Assembly: GCA_037439425.1 (NCBI GenBank)
Contig: JBBIWA010000018.1
Location: 23,628-87,627, forward strand
Direction of reading: 5' to 3'
Source of the DNA: JBBIWA01 sp037439425
GTDB taxonomy: Bacteria; Acidobacteriota; Blastocatellia; RBC074
DNA: 64,000 bases
Shown here: piece after piece, positions 52,090 through 61,829 of the stretch
Position numbering within the stretch: the stretch's first letter is position 1
Layout of the letters: every line of letters starts with the position of its first letter
The notes under the pieces: model-generated
The model's database searches: none
The model's input: only the letters and a program-made list of their open reading frames with translations
What the model was told of the DNA's origin: nothing
Made by a program: the position numbers and the translations under genes

Positions 52090-53955
52090 ATGAAGACCGC
52101 ACCACAGCCTATGAAAACCTCTCTCTTTCGTCTGGTCTGGCTTAGCCTGGTTATCGCCGCCTTCAGCAGCGCGGCCTGTCAGAAACGGGAGACTTCCTTA
52201 ACTGGAAGGGGTGACACTCCGCCGCCAGTTGCGGTTCAAGAGACAGTGGAAGCTTCTCCTTCGCCATCACCAACGGAGCCAACCAGCTTCGTGCCCATTA
52301 CGTTCACTGATGTCACCCAGCAGGCCGGAATTCGCTTCCGTCACTACAACGGCGCTTATGGCAAGAAGTACCTGCCGGAAACCATGGGTTCAGGCTGCGC
52401 CTTTCTCGATTATGACAACGATGGCTGGCAGGATATACTGCTCATTAACTCGATGGACTTCCCCGATAGCCCCCGTCGCCGCCGCGCCGTGATGGCACTC
52501 TATCACAACAATCAGAATGGCACGTTCACCGATGTGACCGCGCAGGCTGGTCTGGCGAAACAGATGTACGGAATGGGCGCAAGCATTGGTGATTATGACA
52601 ATGATGGCTGGGTTGATATCTTCATCGCCTGCCTTGGCCAGAGTCGCCTCTTTCGCAATCTCGGCAATGGCAAGTTCGCCGATGTCACTGCCAAAGTTGG
52701 CCTCGCCGGACTGCTAGCTTTTTCCACCAGCGCCGCATGGTTTGATTATGATAAGGATGGCAGACTCGATCTGTTCGTGTGCAACTACGTGGAGTGGTCA
52801 ATCGAGAAAGACATCTTCTGCACGCTCGACGGTACAAACAAGAGTTATTGCACGCCCGAAAGCTATCAGGGACAGAGCGCACGCCTCTACCACAATCTGG
52901 GCGGCCGCTTTGAAGACGTGACCGAAAAAGCTGGTCTCTATGACCCGACCAGCAAATCGCTCGGCGTGGTCATTCTCGATTATGACAAGGATGGCTGGCC
53001 CGACATTTTCGTCGCCAACGATACGGAGCCGAATAAGCTCTACCACAACAGCGGCAAAGGCACCTTCGTCGAGACGGGCGTGAGCGCGGGCGTCGCTTTC
53101 AGCGAGGAAGGGAAAGCGCGCGCCGGGATGGGCGTGGATGCGGCTGATTATGATGGCTGCGGTTATCCGAGTTTGATCATCGGCAATTTCTCTAATGAGA
53201 CGCTCGGCCTTTATCACAACGAAGGCAAAGCTAGCGGCCTGTTCATTGATGAAGCGCCAACTTCAACCATTGGCCAGGCCACGCTGTTGACGCTCACTTT
53301 TGGATTGTTCTTCTTCGACTATGATCTCGATGGTTTGCCTGATATCTTCCTCGCCAATGGGCATGTGGCTGACGACATCAACAAGGTGCAGCCGAAGATC
53401 ACCTATGCTCAGACTGCGCAACTTTTCCGCAACGAAGGCCAGAAGAGATTCACCGAAGTGACGCGCAAAGTGGGCAGGCCATTCCAGCGCCCGATCATCG
53501 CGCGTGGCGCGGCTTACGGTGATTATGATCTGGATGGCGATCTCGATATCTTGATCACGACCAATGGCGGCCCAGCTTACCTGTGGCGCAATGAAGGTGG
53601 CAATCAGAATCGCTTTGTCCGCTTCCGGACGATCGGGACAGCGTCGAATCGCGATGGCATCGGCGCGAAGATCACCATTCACCTTGCGGGTGGTGCGCGC
53701 CGGTGGCAAGTGGTGCACAGCGGGTCGAGTTACTGCTCGCAGAGCGAGCTGCCCTTGACCTTCGGACTTGGCCGCGCCGATAAGATCGAGCGCGTAGAAG
53801 TAGTGTGGCCGAGCGGAAAAGTGGATAAGCTTGCGGGACTGGCAGCCAATCAGCTTTATGTGATCAAGGAGGGAAGCGGGCTTGTAGAAAGCAAAGCCCT
53901 GCCGGTGGCGGCTCCGTCACCTGCGCCCACAGTTTCAGGAGTAGCCAGTAAGTGA
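52090..53955 (+). CDS. CRTAC1-family lipoprotein with FG-GAP repeats and UnbV/ASPIC domain
   Basis: A 621-residue exported protein, likely a lipoprotein (AAFSSAACQKRE near residue 33). Seven or so FG-GAP/VCBS repeats with D-x-D-x-D-G calcium-type loops occur: DYDNDGWQDI, DYDNDGWVDI, DYDKDGRLDL, DYDKDGWPDI, DYDLDGLPDI and DYDLDGDLDI. These form a beta-propeller. The C-terminal UnbV/ASPIC domain (about 515-600) has NRDGIGAKITIHLAGG and VWPSGKVDKLAGLAANQLY. It is probably a surface binding or adhesion protein. The start could be ATG 52090 or ATG 52111. It is encoded just after the pentaheme cytochrome gene, a pairing I recall from Acidobacteriota. Confidence 0.9.
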   Translation: MKTAPQPMKTSLFRLVWLSLVIAAFSSAACQKRETSLTGRGDTPPPVAVQETVEASPSPSPTEPTSFVPITFTDVTQQAGIRFRHYNGAYGKKYLPETMGSGCAFLDYDNDGWQDILLINSMDFPDSPRRRRAVMALYHNNQNGTFTDVTAQAGLAKQMYGMGASIGDYDNDGWVDIFIACLGQSRLFRNLGNGKFADVTAKVGLAGLLAFSTSAAWFDYDKDGRLDLFVCNYVEWSIEKDIFCTLDGTNKSYCTPESYQGQSARLYHNLGGRFEDVTEKAGLYDPTSKSLGVVILDYDKDGWPDIFVANDTEPNKLYHNSGKGTFVETGVSAGVAFSEEGKARAGMGVDAADYDGCGYPSLIIGNFSNETLGLYHNEGKASGLFIDEAPTSTIGQATLLTLTFGLFFFDYDLDGLPDIFLANGHVADDINKVQPKITYAQTAQLFRNEGQKRFTEVTRKVGRPFQRPIIARGAAYGDYDLDGDLDILITTNGGPAYLWRNEGGNQNRFVRFRTIGTASNRDGIGAKITIHLAGGARRWQVVHSGSSYCSQSELPLTFGLGRADKIERVEVVWPSGKVDKLAGLAANQLYVIKEGSGLVESKALPVAAPSPAPTVSGVASK

Positions 53956-54263
53956 AGAGTCTGCCTGCCTGGAAACGGAATTTCGAGATGGTCTTCAAGA
54001 AGATGCTTTGAACTAGAGGCGATTGAAATAGCGGCCGCTGTCCGCTGTTAGTAGATCGCAAGACGGTGACCGGGAGCCAGCTGCTTTTGGCGCGGGCCAT
54101 TGTTCATTGACACGCATTGAGCTTTTCCTCTTGACCGATCCCACTGCAAAACAATGGACAGTGGGTGGTGCTCTTTTGACAGTGGATAACGGGCTTCTGT
54201 CCTCCCCTCCCCAGATACTCCAAACATTCATTTTCTAAAACTCTATAGCTCGAAAGGAGGCCA
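53956..54263. other. 308-base gap before the DegT gene
   Basis: No gene is recognised. A TTGACA near 54107 lacks a matched -10. The AAAGGAGG ribosome site of the next gene ends the gap. Confidence 0.4.
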
Positions 54264-55604
54264 ATGATGGAAAAGAATCTTACGCGACGTCGTTTTCTTA
54301 AAGCCACAGGGGCAGCCGTGTCAGGATTGGCTGGACAGCAAGCCTTATTGCGTGATGTTTCTGCTAGCGACAAACTGGCCCTGCTGGGTGGCAAACCGGT
54401 TCGGAGCGAACCATTTCCCTCCTGGCCGATCATCGGCGAAAGTGACGAGAAAGCACTCGTAGCAGTGCTCAGGTCAAGGCGCTGGAATCGCATCGGCGGC
54501 AGTTATGTTGAGCGATTTGAAAAGACCTGGGCCGAGCACACGGGAGCCGGGCACTGTCTCGCCACCTCTAGCGGCACCAGCGCCCTGCTCACCTCACTCA
54601 ACGCTTTGGAGATAGGTCCGGGTGATGAAGTCATCATCCCGCCCTACACTTTCGTCGCCACTCTCAACGTCGTGCTGCTACAGCATGCGCTGCCGGTCTT
54701 TGTGGATACTGACCGGGAAACGTTCCAGCTGGATGCGCGCCAGCTGGAAGCAGCGATCACCAGACGCACGCGCTGCATCCTGCCTGTGCATATCGGTGGT
54801 GGTGTAGCTGACCTCGATCTCATTTTGCAGGTCGCCAGGAAGCACAAACTTCGGGTGGTAGAAGATGCTTGCCAGGCCCACTTCGCAGAGTGGCGCGGGC
54901 GCAAGGTCGGCACCTGGGGCGATCTAGGCTGCTTCAGCTTTCAAGCCTCAAAGCATCTCAATTCGGGCGAAGGCGGAGCAATTCTGAGTAATGATTCGGA
55001 GTTGATTGAAATCTGTCGCAGCTTCCACAATCAAGGGCGAGGCGCTCAAGGAGGAGGCTCTTCGTATGTGTGCAATGGTGACAATCGCCGCCTGACGGAA
55101 TTTCAAGGAGCGTTACTGCTGACACAGCTTGAGCGCTTAGAAGAGCAGTCGCGCACCAGAGAGCAGAACGCAATCTATTTGACGAAGCTGCTTGGCGAAA
55201 TCCCAGGCATTAAGCCAGCGCGCAGCTACGATGGTTGCACGAGGAACGCTTATCACCTCTATATGTTTCGTTACGAGCCGACTCATTTCAGCAGCCTTCC
55301 GAGAGAGCAGTTTCTCAAAGCGCTACGGGCTGAAGGTATCCCCTGTTCGCCCGGCTACGCTCCACTCAACAAAGAGCCATTTTTGAAGGCGACACTTCAT
55401 TCCCGAGCTTTTCGTTACATCTATTCCGCGAAAGAGATTGCCCAGCTCGAAGAGCGCAACCAGTGCCCGGAGAATGACCGGCTCTGCCAGGAAGCGGTCT
55501 GGCTAACTCAGAACATGCTGCTTGGGACCAAGCAGGACATGGATCAGATCGCTGAAGCGATCAGGAAAATACAGAAACAGTCATCGCTCTTGGCGCGTTC
55601 TTGA
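54264..55604 (+). CDS. Tat-exported DegT/DnrJ/EryC1/StrS aminotransferase-like protein
   Basis: A 446-residue PLP fold type I protein of the sugar-aminotransferase family. The N-terminus carries a twin-arginine signal (LTRRRFLKATGAAVSGLAG), so export in folded form is predicted. The PLP Lys is in FSFQASKHLNSGEGG, and the earlier TSSGTSALLTSLNALEIGPG and VVEDACQAHFAEWRG hold the phosphate and Asp contacts. The conserved end MLLGTKQDMDQIAEAI fits. Cytosolic homologues transaminate sugar nucleotides; an exported one must have another role or be a sensor. A strong AAAGGAGG precedes the start; ATG 54264 or 54267 is possible. Confidence 0.87.
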   Translation: MMEKNLTRRRFLKATGAAVSGLAGQQALLRDVSASDKLALLGGKPVRSEPFPSWPIIGESDEKALVAVLRSRRWNRIGGSYVERFEKTWAEHTGAGHCLATSSGTSALLTSLNALEIGPGDEVIIPPYTFVATLNVVLLQHALPVFVDTDRETFQLDARQLEAAITRRTRCILPVHIGGGVADLDLILQVARKHKLRVVEDACQAHFAEWRGRKVGTWGDLGCFSFQASKHLNSGEGGAILSNDSELIEICRSFHNQGRGAQGGGSSYVCNGDNRRLTEFQGALLLTQLERLEEQSRTREQNAIYLTKLLGEIPGIKPARSYDGCTRNAYHLYMFRYEPTHFSSLPREQFLKALRAEGIPCSPGYAPLNKEPFLKATLHSRAFRYIYSAKEIAQLEERNQCPENDRLCQEAVWLTQNMLLGTKQDMDQIAEAIRKIQKQSSLLARS

Positions 55605-55718
55605 GACAAGAGATAAATAGGCTACCCCTGTGGAGCTATAGCGGTTTACAAATGAATCTAGTTTGGCGCTACAAGCCGCTTTAGGAGATGTGCCTTTTCT
55701 GAACATCCCCTCGCTTCT

Positions 55719-57365
55719 ATGTTTGATCTTCTAGTGCAAAACGCTCAACTCATTGATGGCACCGGCCAAGCTGCTTATCGCGCTGACATAGCGATCAAGG
55801 ATGATCGCATCGTTGCGCTTGGTCAGATGAGAGAGCGAGCGCGGCAGCGGATTGATGCGCGCGGTCTTACGGTTATCCCTGGCCTGATTGATCCCCACTC
55901 GCATGCCGACCTGATTTTGCCACTTGCCCCAGCGCACCAGGCTGAGTTGATGCGATGCAAGCTCGCTCAAGGCATCACTACCACAATCATCGGCAACTGC
56001 GGGTTGGGTTGCGCGCCGGTAGCGAACGACGAAGCTGAAGTGACGCTACGCGCCATCAACGGTTGGATGACGCCGGAACCGGTTGAGTGGCGCTGGCGCA
56101 CAGTGGGCGAGTATCTCGATTATCTGGCAAGTAATGGCCTGCCGCTCAACGTTGCCACGCTTGTTCCTCATGGGCCGATTCGCATTTCAGCTATGGGGCT
56201 GGCCAAAGCTACGCCTTCACGCGCGCAGATGCAGAAGATGCGCCTGCTCACTGAACAAGCGCTGGAGGATGGCGCGCTGGGGCTTTCTACGGGACTGATC
56301 TATCCGCCAGGGATGTATTCGGACACAAGCGAATTGGCAGAGCTGGCCCGAGTCGTGGCCGATTACGATGGCATCTACACCAGCCACATTCGCGGCTCAA
56401 GCGAGACGCTAATTCCAGCGGTCAAAGAATTGCTTCAGATTGGTCGTCGCACACGTGTGCGCGTGCATCACTCGCACAACGAAGCGGTCGGAAGCGCGCA
56501 CTGGAGCAAGATCGATCGCGTGCTTGAGCTGGAAGAGCAGGCCGCTCGCGAAGGTGTGCGCATCAGCTTCGATATGTTTCCTTACACAGCGGCAGCGACG
56601 ATGATGATCGCAATCTATCCGCCTTGGGCGCTCGAAGGCGGCGTGGATCAATTGATCGCGCGGCTGGAGGATCAAAAGACGCGTGAGCGTATCAGACGCG
56701 ACATCGAGCGCAAAAAGCCTCTCTGGCCACCGTGGCGCGCAGGTGGCTGGCCGCATAACTTGGTGCTTGCTACTGGATGGGATTCGATCTACATCGGCTA
56801 TGTCGCCAGTCGTCGCAACAAAGGCTACGAGAAGCGCAGCCTTCGGGAGCTGGCGCGACTTACGGGAAAGACGCCTTTCGACGCTATTTCAGATTTAATC
56901 ATCGCCGAGCGCGGGCAGGTCTCGATGCTGATTTTTGAAGTCACGGGCAAACGTGATGAGCGCGAGTTGCTCAGTAAGTATGTGCGCCATCCCTTGGGGG
57001 CTTTCTGCACCGACGCCGAGGATTATGGTCGCGGGTTACCGCATCCGGCAGCTTACAGCGCGCTGGTGCGTATCCTTGCCCGCTTTGTGCGGGAAGATGG
57101 TGCGCTCACGCTGGAAGAAGCAGTGCGCAAGATGACTTCGTATCCGGCGCAAATCTTTGGCCTGCGCGATCGCGGCGTGATTCGGCCTGGAGCTTATGCC
57201 GATCTGGTGATACTGGACCCGAAGCGAGTGCAGGATCGTGCCACTTTTGAGCAGCCCAGGCGCACAGCTTCAGGCATTGCGAGCGTGATCATCAATGGCC
57301 GCGTTGTGATTGAGAACGGCCATCTGAAAGATGGCCTGTGTGGCTCTGTTATCAGAAGGCGATGA
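55719..57365 (+). CDS. N-acyl-D-amino-acid deacylase family amidohydrolase
   Basis: A 548-residue amidohydrolase without a signal peptide. Metal ligands begin with IDPHSHADL, followed by QGITTTIIGNCGLGCAP (the D-aminoacylase signature with the bridging Cys), THIRGSSETLIPAV and RVHHSHNEAVGSAHW. FCTDAEDYGRG holds the late Asp. It removes acyl groups from D-amino acids or related amides in the cytosol, perhaps handling peptidoglycan or peptide debris with the neighbouring M14 peptidase. The start is ATG 55719. Codon use resembles its neighbours. Confidence 0.9.
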   Translation: MFDLLVQNAQLIDGTGQAAYRADIAIKDDRIVALGQMRERARQRIDARGLTVIPGLIDPHSHADLILPLAPAHQAELMRCKLAQGITTTIIGNCGLGCAPVANDEAEVTLRAINGWMTPEPVEWRWRTVGEYLDYLASNGLPLNVATLVPHGPIRISAMGLAKATPSRAQMQKMRLLTEQALEDGALGLSTGLIYPPGMYSDTSELAELARVVADYDGIYTSHIRGSSETLIPAVKELLQIGRRTRVRVHHSHNEAVGSAHWSKIDRVLELEEQAAREGVRISFDMFPYTAAATMMIAIYPPWALEGGVDQLIARLEDQKTRERIRRDIERKKPLWPPWRAGGWPHNLVLATGWDSIYIGYVASRRNKGYEKRSLRELARLTGKTPFDAISDLIIAERGQVSMLIFEVTGKRDERELLSKYVRHPLGAFCTDAEDYGRGLPHPAAYSALVRILARFVREDGALTLEEAVRKMTSYPAQIFGLRDRGVIRPGAYADLVILDPKRVQDRATFEQPRRTASGIASVIINGRVVIENGHLKDGLCGSVIRRR

Positions 57366-57474
57366 AATACTGTGATTCGGCACCGGGTTATTGAAACCGG
57401 GTGTCGCAGTGGATCGTACTTAGCGGTGCCGCACCAGTAACATGCACTGAAATTACTCCAGAAAGAAGGTCCCT

Positions 57475-60309
57475 ATGAGAAATCATAAGACTCGCTTCCT
57501 GATGTTAGCACTCTTGCTGGCGCTTGGGGCGGTTGCAACCGGCTTGGCGCAGAGCAAGATCACCACTCCTAAAGAGCAATTCGGATTCAATATCGGTGAC
57601 GATTATCAACTCGCCAACTACACTCAACTGGTCGAATACTGGAAGAAGCTGGCTCAGCAGTCTGACCGGATGAAGCTGGTCGAGATCGGCAAGACGGCTG
57701 AAGGGCGACCGATGTATATGGCCATCATTACCTCCCCGGAAAATCACCGAAAGCTCGATCGCTTGAAAGAGATTTCGCGCCGTCTGGCCCTGGCCGAGGG
57801 GCTGAGTGATGAACAGGCGCGAGCGCTCGCCGCAGAAGGCAGAGCTGTGGTCTGGATTGATGGCGGGTTGCACGCGACTGAAGTTCTAGGCGCGCAGCAG
57901 CTGATCGAGATGGTCTACCAGATGGTGAGTTTGAATGATGCGGAGACACAGCGGTTTCTCAGAGATGTAGTGCTGCTTGCCACGCCGGTTAACCCCGACG
58001 GCATGGAGTTGGTCTCAAATTGGTATATGCGCGAGCCTGATCCGACCAAGCGCTCGACCGCCGGCATTCCGCGCCTTTATCAAAAGTATATCGGCCACGA
58101 CAACAACCGAGACTTCTATATGTCAAATCAGCCGGAGACCGAGGCGATCAATCGCGTCTTCTATCACGAGTGGTTCCCGCAGATCGTCTACAATCATCAT
58201 CAGACCGGACCAGCCGGAACAGTGCTCTTTGCGCCGCCCTTCCGCGATCCATTCAATTACAACTGTGACCCCCTGGTGCGGCTGGGCATTGATCAGGTGG
58301 GAGCCGCCATGCATGCGCGATTTATCGCTGAAGGCAAACCAGGGGCGACGACGAGGTCAGGTGCAAGCTATTCGACCTGGTGGAATGGCGGTTTGCGCAC
58401 CACGGTCTACTTCCACAATATGATCGGGCTGCTGACGGAAACGATTGGCAATCCGACGCCGATGGAGATCCCATTTTTGCCCAATCGGCAATTGCCCAGC
58501 GCTGATCTGCCTTATCCGATTGCGCCGCAGAGATGGCATTTCCGCCAATCGGTCGAGTATTCGATCACGGCCAATCGCGCGGTGCTAGATTACGCTTCCA
58601 AGCATCGCGAGGAGCTGCTCTTGAACATCTATCGCATGGGAAAGAATTCTATCGAGCGCGGCAGCCGCGATCATTGGACGATCTATCCGAAGCGGATTGC
58701 TGAAGTGGAAGCCGCAATTGCCAGGGAGCGTGAACGAGCAGGCCGAGCTGGCGACGCCCAGCAAACCGATGAGCCAGCTGACAGTCCCTTCCCCAGATTT
58801 CAACGCGGCGCGCCGCTGAAGTATTACGAGATGTTGCGCGATCCGGCCAAGCGTGACCCGCGCGGTTACATTATCCCATCTGATCAGCCGGATTTCTTGA
58901 CGGCAACCAAGTTCGTCAATGCTTTGATCAAGACTGGCGTGACGGTGCATCGCGCGAGCAGTTCATTTCGGGTGGGAAACAAGAGCTACCCGGCTGGCTC
59001 TTATGTTGTCAAGACAGCGCAGGCATTTCGCCCGCACGTGCTAGATATGTTTGAGCCGCAGGATCATCCGAATGATTTTCGTTATCCCGGCGGCCCGCCG
59101 ATACCGCCGTATGACAATGCGGGCTGGACGCTGGCTTACCAGATGGGCGTGGTCTTCGATCGTATCCTGGATGGCTTTGATGGGCCGTTTGAGAAGATCA
59201 CAGGACTGGCCAAACCGCCTGCGGGCAAAGTGAGTGGAGACAGTAACGCTGCTGGCTACCTGCTTAGCCCCCAAGTCAATGACAGCTTCATCGCCATCAA
59301 TCGGCTGCTGGCGAGCGGCGAAGAGGTCTCTCGCCTGAAGCAGCCATTTACTGCCAACGGTAAGACGTATGCGCCAGGCACGCTCTTCATCGCTGCTCGA
59401 TCTGCGACGCTGCCCAAATTGCAGAAGCTGGCGGAAGAGTATGGGTTAAACTTCGATGCAGTCGCGGTGAGACCTTCAGTAGCCTCTTTCCAGTTGCGCC
59501 TGCCACGCATCGGATTGTGGGATCGTTATGGCGGTTCGATGCCTTCGGGTTGGGTGCGCTGGCTGCTTGAACAATACGAATTTCCTTTCAAGGTTGTCTT
59601 CCCCCAGGAACTGGATGCTGGTGAGCTGGCAAGCAAGTTCGATGTGCTTATTTTTGTTGATGGCGCAATCCCGGCGCGTGATGGGCAAGGCGCAGGACGG
59701 GGCGAGGGTCCCTTTGGCCGCACGCCTGATCCTGAGAGCATTCCGGCAGAGTATCGCAGTTGGTTGGGCAGTGTGACAGTGGCCAAGACAGTTCCGCAAC
59801 TGCGCAAATTCCTCGAAGCGGGGGGCACGATCCTCGCTATCGGCAGCTCTACCAATCTCGGCTATCATGTTGGATTGCCGATTGTGAATGCTTTGATGGA
59901 GAAGTTGCCCAACGGCACAGAGCGCCCATTGCCGCGAGAAAAATATTACATACCTGGCTCAGTCCTTCAAGTGCGCGTGGACAACACGCATCCATTGGCT
60001 TTCGGCATGGGAGAGAAAGTAGATGTCTTCTTCGACAACAGCCCGGTCTTTCGTCTGAAGCCGGAAGCAGCGCTCAAAGGCGTCAAGCCAGTAGCCTGGT
60101 TCGACAGCAGTGAGCCGCTGCGCAGTGGCTGGGCCTGGGGGCAGCATTATCTGAGGGATGGGGTGACGATCGTTGATGCCACGGTAGGAAAGGGAAAACT
60201 CCTCCTCTTCGGGCCGGAGATCACATTCCGCGCTCAACCACACGGCACTTTCAAATTCCTCTTCAATGGTATCTACTACGAACGCTCAGAACCGGGCAAT
60301 ATGAATTAG
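57475..60309 (+). CDS. Exported M14-family zinc carboxypeptidase, large form (second copy)
   Basis: A 944-residue exported M14 protein. A signal peptide ends near residue 26. Zinc ligands are H and E of HATE (133-136) and His241 or 242 (VYNHHQTGP). NNRDFY is at 210-215, and the general base is Glu322 (LTETIGNP). The C-terminal half resembles that of the 8.7-kb copy, with KFLEAGGTILAIGSSTNLGY and YYIPGSVLQVRVDNTHPLA. The two are clear homologues but not recent duplicates: they differ in length and in most positions. GAAGG precedes the ATG. It ends the 49-60 kb run. Confidence 0.92.
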   Translation: MRNHKTRFLMLALLLALGAVATGLAQSKITTPKEQFGFNIGDDYQLANYTQLVEYWKKLAQQSDRMKLVEIGKTAEGRPMYMAIITSPENHRKLDRLKEISRRLALAEGLSDEQARALAAEGRAVVWIDGGLHATEVLGAQQLIEMVYQMVSLNDAETQRFLRDVVLLATPVNPDGMELVSNWYMREPDPTKRSTAGIPRLYQKYIGHDNNRDFYMSNQPETEAINRVFYHEWFPQIVYNHHQTGPAGTVLFAPPFRDPFNYNCDPLVRLGIDQVGAAMHARFIAEGKPGATTRSGASYSTWWNGGLRTTVYFHNMIGLLTETIGNPTPMEIPFLPNRQLPSADLPYPIAPQRWHFRQSVEYSITANRAVLDYASKHREELLLNIYRMGKNSIERGSRDHWTIYPKRIAEVEAAIARERERAGRAGDAQQTDEPADSPFPRFQRGAPLKYYEMLRDPAKRDPRGYIIPSDQPDFLTATKFVNALIKTGVTVHRASSSFRVGNKSYPAGSYVVKTAQAFRPHVLDMFEPQDHPNDFRYPGGPPIPPYDNAGWTLAYQMGVVFDRILDGFDGPFEKITGLAKPPAGKVSGDSNAAGYLLSPQVNDSFIAINRLLASGEEVSRLKQPFTANGKTYAPGTLFIAARSATLPKLQKLAEEYGLNFDAVAVRPSVASFQLRLPRIGLWDRYGGSMPSGWVRWLLEQYEFPFKVVFPQELDAGELASKFDVLIFVDGAIPARDGQGAGRGEGPFGRTPDPESIPAEYRSWLGSVTVAKTVPQLRKFLEAGGTILAIGSSTNLGYHVGLPIVNALMEKLPNGTERPLPREKYYIPGSVLQVRVDNTHPLAFGMGEKVDVFFDNSPVFRLKPEAALKGVKPVAWFDSSEPLRSGWAWGQHYLRDGVTIVDATVGKGKLLLFGPEITFRAQPHGTFKFLFNGIYYERSEPGNMN

Positions 60310-60347
60310 TACTACTTTGTTATTTTTGTGATTCATGGGTCAAACCA

Positions 60348-60650
60348 ATGTTCATGAGCAAGAAAGATCGAGTTCCTCAAGCACCGAGCAACCCGATGCC
60401 GGAGCTGGAAGAGTTCTTGTCGCCGTTTCGTGTCCATTTTTTATCGGCGCGAGAGCGAAGCAGCTGCGGAACGGTATGTAAGAGGGTTGTTGACTGAGCA
60501 TCCGAATAAGAACTACGACACGATAGCCTCAGTGGTGCCAGGCACGAGCGAGCAGCAATTGCAGGGATTGTTGACCGACATGATATGGGATGAAGAGAAT
60601 CTGAACCAGCAGCGGATCAACGTGATGCAGCGGTCAGGCAGTGAGGGCAA
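60348..60650 (+). pseudogene. Transposase N-terminal remnant (IS701-like), frameshifted
   Basis: Frame one gives MFMSKKDRVPQAPSNPMPEL then EEFLSPFRVHF. At a run of six T (60437-60442) the coding passes to the next frame: FYRRESEAAAERYVRGLLTE, HPNKNYDTIASVVPGTSEQQ and LQGLLTDMIWDEENLNQQ. This is the N-terminal domain of DDE transposases of the IS701 kind. The DDE domain is missing; the frame ends in GGATTT-type repeat DNA. A dead fragment of an old insertion. Confidence 0.75.
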
Positions 60651-60652
60651 GG

Positions 60653-60797
60653 ATTTCGGATTTGGGATTTCGGATTTGGAGTTGCGCCCTATGCTAAACT
60701 GACAAGGTAGTACTAAGCAACAAGATTCAGTAAAAATAAATCCGCAATCCGAAATCTGAAATCCGACTGACAAGGTAGTACTAAGCAACAGATTCAG
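60653..60797. repeat. GGATTT inverted repeat with 30-bp direct repeats
   Basis: Left arm GGATTTCGGATTTGGGATTT (60657-60676) and right arm AAATCCGCAATCCGAAATCT (60739-60758) pair. A direct repeat starting CTGACAAGGTAGTACTAAGC occurs at 60699-60730 and 60767-60797, differing by one A. The arrangement suggests repeated insertion into the transposase remnant. The rest of the gap (60798-60976) shows no gene. Confidence 0.75.
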
Positions 60798-60976
60798 CGA
60801 AAAGCTGACAAGACTGACCAGGAGCGCAACCCCAGAAGGCAGACCGGAAATCGGCGACTCGGAAGTGCAAGCCAGAGGCCTCCATACCGGTCCGGCAAAG
60901 TGAATTTCAGGCATTCACAGCAGACGGCGCATAGGTGCTTACCCCTTAGAGCCCTCGCCGGCAGAAGATCATCCCC

Positions 60977-61372
60977 TTAGCCTGCGTGAATCAGCGTGCG
61001 GACTTCCTTGCCGAAGCGCACGTCAATCTTGTCGTAGCGCGTTTCGATCACTGTACCAATGCCAAATTTGGGATGCTCAATGCGCTCGCCCACACGGAAG
61101 CGTTGCTGCATGGAATAGGCAACAGCCGGCCCAGCTTCGCTCTCCGCCGGGTTGGCCGCTGCCGTTCGCGCAGCTCGGGTGTTTGCCGATGCCTTCTTCG
61201 CTGCGCGGTAGTTACGCAGGCTCTGGCAGGTGCGACACTGCACGCGCGCAATCGCGCCTCGCTCGTCGAGGGCTACAATCACATGCTCACGCTCCTCTTT
61301 ACATCGTCCGCAATAAGCATCAATATCGCCACCGAGGCGCGGCTTTCTCACGATTCCAACTGAGTTCTGCAT
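60977..61372 (-). CDS. Zinc-ribbon protein with PcrA/CarD-like C-terminal motif
   Basis: A 131-residue soluble protein. The N-terminal part has a four-Cys ribbon (CGRC near residue 21, CRTC near 46), then an Ala/Lys/Arg-rich linker (residues 55-80). The C-terminus RFRVGERIEHPKFGIGTVIE matches the Tudor-like tail found in PcrA/UvrD helicases and CarD proteins, which contacts RNA polymerase. I infer a transcription- or repair-coupled adaptor; function unproven. The gene is alone, between repeat DNA and a 457-base gap. Confidence 0.65.
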   Translation of the reverse strand: MQNSVGIVRKPRLGGDIDAYCGRCKEEREHVIVALDERGAIARVQCRTCQSLRNYRAAKKASANTRAARTAAANPAESEAGPAVAYSMQQRFRVGERIEHPKFGIGTVIETRYDKIDVRFGKEVRTLIHAG

Positions 61373-61829
61373 GGGTTCTCACTTTGTAATTGCAACCATC
61401 CGGGCCTACCGCGAGCCTGGACTAAAGCAAGTTGTGCTCGGTAATAACTGATCCTCACCGAGAACAGCGGCAATCTCGGAACACTTTAACTTATTATCTG
61501 AGGAAGCGTCAAACGCTAAGCTCAGGGAAGCGATTTGAGAAAGTTCAAGCAGCTTGCTTTTCGCTGCCGGCCCATTTCTTTCAGCCAATTCCGCGCTCGG
61601 TTGATTTTTCTGTCAATTTCAGGTAGTTACTATCATGCCCCAAAGCACATAGCACTACTCACAACCTGCTCTCAATTGAGCTTGACCGAACAGGCGGTGA
61701 TGGCCCCGGCAGGCAAAGTCATCTCCCTGAGGCTACCTGAAAAAGCCAACAACCAGCTCTCCGGCAAAAAGCAATACGTTTGACCGATAGCTGAGACTGA
61801 AAAAACGCAGCCCCACTCGGGTTAGGACA
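61373..61829. other. 457-base gap, no gene
   Basis: No coding region is recognised. GCAAAG and GGCTACC blocks near 61700-61750 slightly recall a riboswitch core, but the helices cannot be completed. A weak AGGA lies just before the TTG start of the PilZ gene. Confidence 0.35.

Noticed and set aside
61690..61800. c-di-GMP (GEMM) riboswitch before the PilZ gene
   Set aside because: A GCAAAG block is present, but the two paired helices and the tetraloop receptor could not be found.
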